Positions 62,508 to 64,000 of a DNA stretch of 64,000 nt are shown here, piece after piece. A program made the translations under genes and the position numbers. The stretch lies in contig CAWVRH010000004.1 in the NCBI GenBank assembly GCA_963932545.1, positions 1 through 64,000 of the forward strand. The letters run 5' to 3'. Under the pieces are notes generated by a model. The model was not told where the DNA came from and made no database searches. It saw nothing but the letters and a program-made list of their open reading frames with translations. The DNA comes from UBA8337 sp963932545 (lineage in GTDB: Bacteria > Pseudomonadota > Alphaproteobacteria > RS24). Position 1 is the stretch's first letter. The number at the start of each line of letters is the position of its first letter.

Positions 62508-64000
62508 GCCGCATTCGTCGCCTACCCGAAGACACGATCAACCGTATTGCTGCGGGCGAGGTGGTGGAGCGCCCAGCGAGTGCGGTGAAAGAACTAGTCG
62601 AAAACGCCATTGATGCCAAAGCCAGCCAAATCGACGTGAGCTTGGGGGCGGGCGGTAAGACGCTTATCCTCATCGAAGACAATGGCCACGGCATGAATGG
62701 CGAAGAATTATCGCTGGCGGTCGAGCGTCACGCGACCTCTAAGCTGCCCGAAGGCGATGGCGGCGATCGGATGTTTCGTATCGCCAGTCTTGGGTTTCGC
62801 GGGGAGGCGCTGCCGAGCATTGGCGCGGTGGCGCATTTGTCTATTGTCAGTCGCACCAGCGATGGCGAAACGGCGCATGAAATTCGCGTCGATGGCGGCA
62901 AGCTGGGGCCAGTAAAACCCGCAGCTGGGCAGCGCGGCACACGTGTGGAAGTGCGCGACTTATTTTACGCCACGCCCGCGCGGTTGAAGTTTTTAAAATC
63001 CGACCGCGCCGAAACGACGGCCGTGAGCGATATATTGCGCCGCTTGGCGATGGCCAATCCGCAAATCGGTTTCAGCCTGACCAGCGATGGGCGCAAGAGT
63101 TTTGCCTATCCGCCAGAGCATGGCGAGACGGCGCAACTCAAACGCCTAGGCGCAATTTTGGGGCGCGATTTTGCCGATAATGCCGTGCCCGTTTTGGCTA
63201 CGCGCGATGGGGTGCGCCTTTACGGGTTTGCTGGCTTGCCGACGTTTAATCACGCCACAGCCCAAAAACAATATTTGGTGGTGAACGGGCGACCCGTGCG
63301 CGACAAATTATTGAACGGAGCGGTACGCGGGGCTTATCAAGATTTTCTGGCGGGCAATCGACACCCAGCCTTGGCTTTGTTTATTGAGCTGGAGCCCGAC
63401 GAGTTAGACGTCAATGTGCATCCGGCCAAAACCGAAGTGCGGTTTCGCGATGCCGGTCTTATCCGGTCGATGATTGTCGGGGGCCTGCGCGCCAGTATGG
63501 CCGAAGCGGGGCATCGCGCATCTACCACAGTGGCGGGGCAAACCATGTCGGCGTTTCGCCCCGGTGGCCCCGGTGGCCTAGGCGGCTTTGGGCAGGCAAA
63601 TCCGCAAGGCAATTTTGCCGCGGCTCAAAATTTTCAAGCCCCGATGGAGGGTGGCGGCATGAGTGAAGCCGCTGCCGAATGGCTTTCCACGCCGCAGGCC
63701 GCGCAAGCGATGGCCGAAGCTGTGCCGACGCATTTGCCCTTGGGGCTGGCTCGGGCGCAATTGCATGAGACGTATATTTTATCGCAAACCCATGATGGCT
63801 TCGTCATCGTCGATCAGCACGCGGCGCACGAGCGCTTGGTTTATGAGCGGATGAAAACGCAAATGGCGGAACGCGGCATTGCCCGTCAAATTTTATTGGT
63901 GCCGGAAGTCGCAGAATTAGAGCCGGATGAGGGCGATTTGATTTTAAGTCGCGCGGCCGAATTATTAGATCTGGGCTTTGTAATTGAGCGCTTTGGCCCG
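62504..64000 (+). CDS. mutL: DNA mismatch repair protein MutL, 3' end cut by the window
   Basis: The first 499 residues are present and the frame runs off the window. The GHKL ATPase holds LPEDTINRIAAGEVVERPASAVKELVENAIDA, DNGHGM and FRGEALPSIG, then NVHPAKTEVRF at the end of the N-terminal domain. A Gly/Ala/Gln linker (about residues 345-410) follows. The C-terminal domain has DQHAAHERLVYE, which fits the DQHA-x2-E-x4-E endonuclease motif of MutL in species without MutH, so it probably nicks DNA itself. Confidence 0.97.
   Translation, partial: MSRIRRLPEDTINRIAAGEVVERPASAVKELVENAIDAKASQIDVSLGAGGKTLILIEDNGHGMNGEELSLAVERHATSKLPEGDGGDRMFRIASLGFRGEALPSIGAVAHLSIVSRTSDGETAHEIRVDGGKLGPVKPAAGQRGTRVEVRDLFYATPARLKFLKSDRAETTAVSDILRRLAMANPQIGFSLTSDGRKSFAYPPEHGETAQLKRLGAILGRDFADNAVPVLATRDGVRLYGFAGLPTFNHATAQKQYLVVNGRPVRDKLLNGAVRGAYQDFLAGNRHPALALFIELEPDELDVNVHPAKTEVRFRDAGLIRSMIVGGLRASMAEAGHRASTTVAGQTMSAFRPGGPGGLGGFGQANPQGNFAAAQNFQAPMEGGGMSEAAAEWLSTPQAAQAMAEAVPTHLPLGLARAQLHETYILSQTHDGFVIVDQHAAHERLVYERMKTQMAERGIARQILLVPEVAELEPDEGDLILSRAAELLDLGFVIERFGP

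Overview
The window looks like chromosomal DNA of a free-living alphaproteobacterium. The clues are HisZ next to HisG, an alpha-type HisS of about 500 residues, a DUF3035 lipoprotein behind lspA, a RamB-like regulator facing a long-form isocitrate lyase, and a MutL that carries the endonuclease motif. The order within the class cannot be fixed from the sequence. No rRNA, tRNA, CRISPR array, insertion sequence or prophage was seen. Genes are tightly packed, often with ATGA or TAATG overlaps.

Layout. 1-3577: the end of an acyl-CoA dehydrogenase, a secreted S8 protease with a small partner, a DsbA-like isomerase and a TauD-like dioxygenase. 3858-28239: a dispersed type IV pilus locus of the MSHA/T4a kind. 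It holds a PilM-PilN fusion, a PilO-like protein, a LysM-PilP-like protein, PilB and PilC; then the major pilin and a PglL/Wzy-type ligase; then PilT, PilD, a small protein with a PopZ-like C-terminus, a secretin and three minor pilins. Inside it sit a MoxR-DUF58-transglutaminase operon and a phosphatase/anti-sigma-kinase plus STAS partner-switch pair. 28298-33667: an MBL-fold hydrolase, a CHASE2 adenylate cyclase, a rhomboid protease and a non-catalytic M16 subunit. 33667-40824: an active M16 peptidase, DUF3035 lipoprotein, lspA, ileS, ribF and a HAD phosphatase.

41060-44332: an SDR oxidoreductase, an intergenic stretch with a terminator-ended structured segment, and groES-groEL behind an RpoH-like promoter with a CIRCE-like inverted repeat. 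44662-49580: a TolC-ABC-HlyD type I secretion operon of the LapEBC kind, with no substrate gene in view. 49649-54378: hisS, hisZ, hisG and a TauE-like gene. HisZ carries an N-terminal helix-turn-helix domain, and its promoter lies in a very AT-rich, palindrome-bearing gap. 54421-57680: a RamB-like regulator divergent from aceA, with RamB-box-like sequences between them. 57777-64000: an RraA-like protein, a PaiB-family protein, a HupE/UreJ protein, a parvulin-type isomerase, pgi and the start of mutL.

The main biological theme is an almost complete retractile type IV pilus machine, including assembly and retraction ATPases, platform, alignment proteins, secretin, peptidase, pilins and a probable glycosyl ligase. 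This is less usual in Alphaproteobacteria than Tad pili. The most unexpected single gene is the HTH-HisZ fusion, which suggests histidine biosynthesis that may sense and regulate itself.
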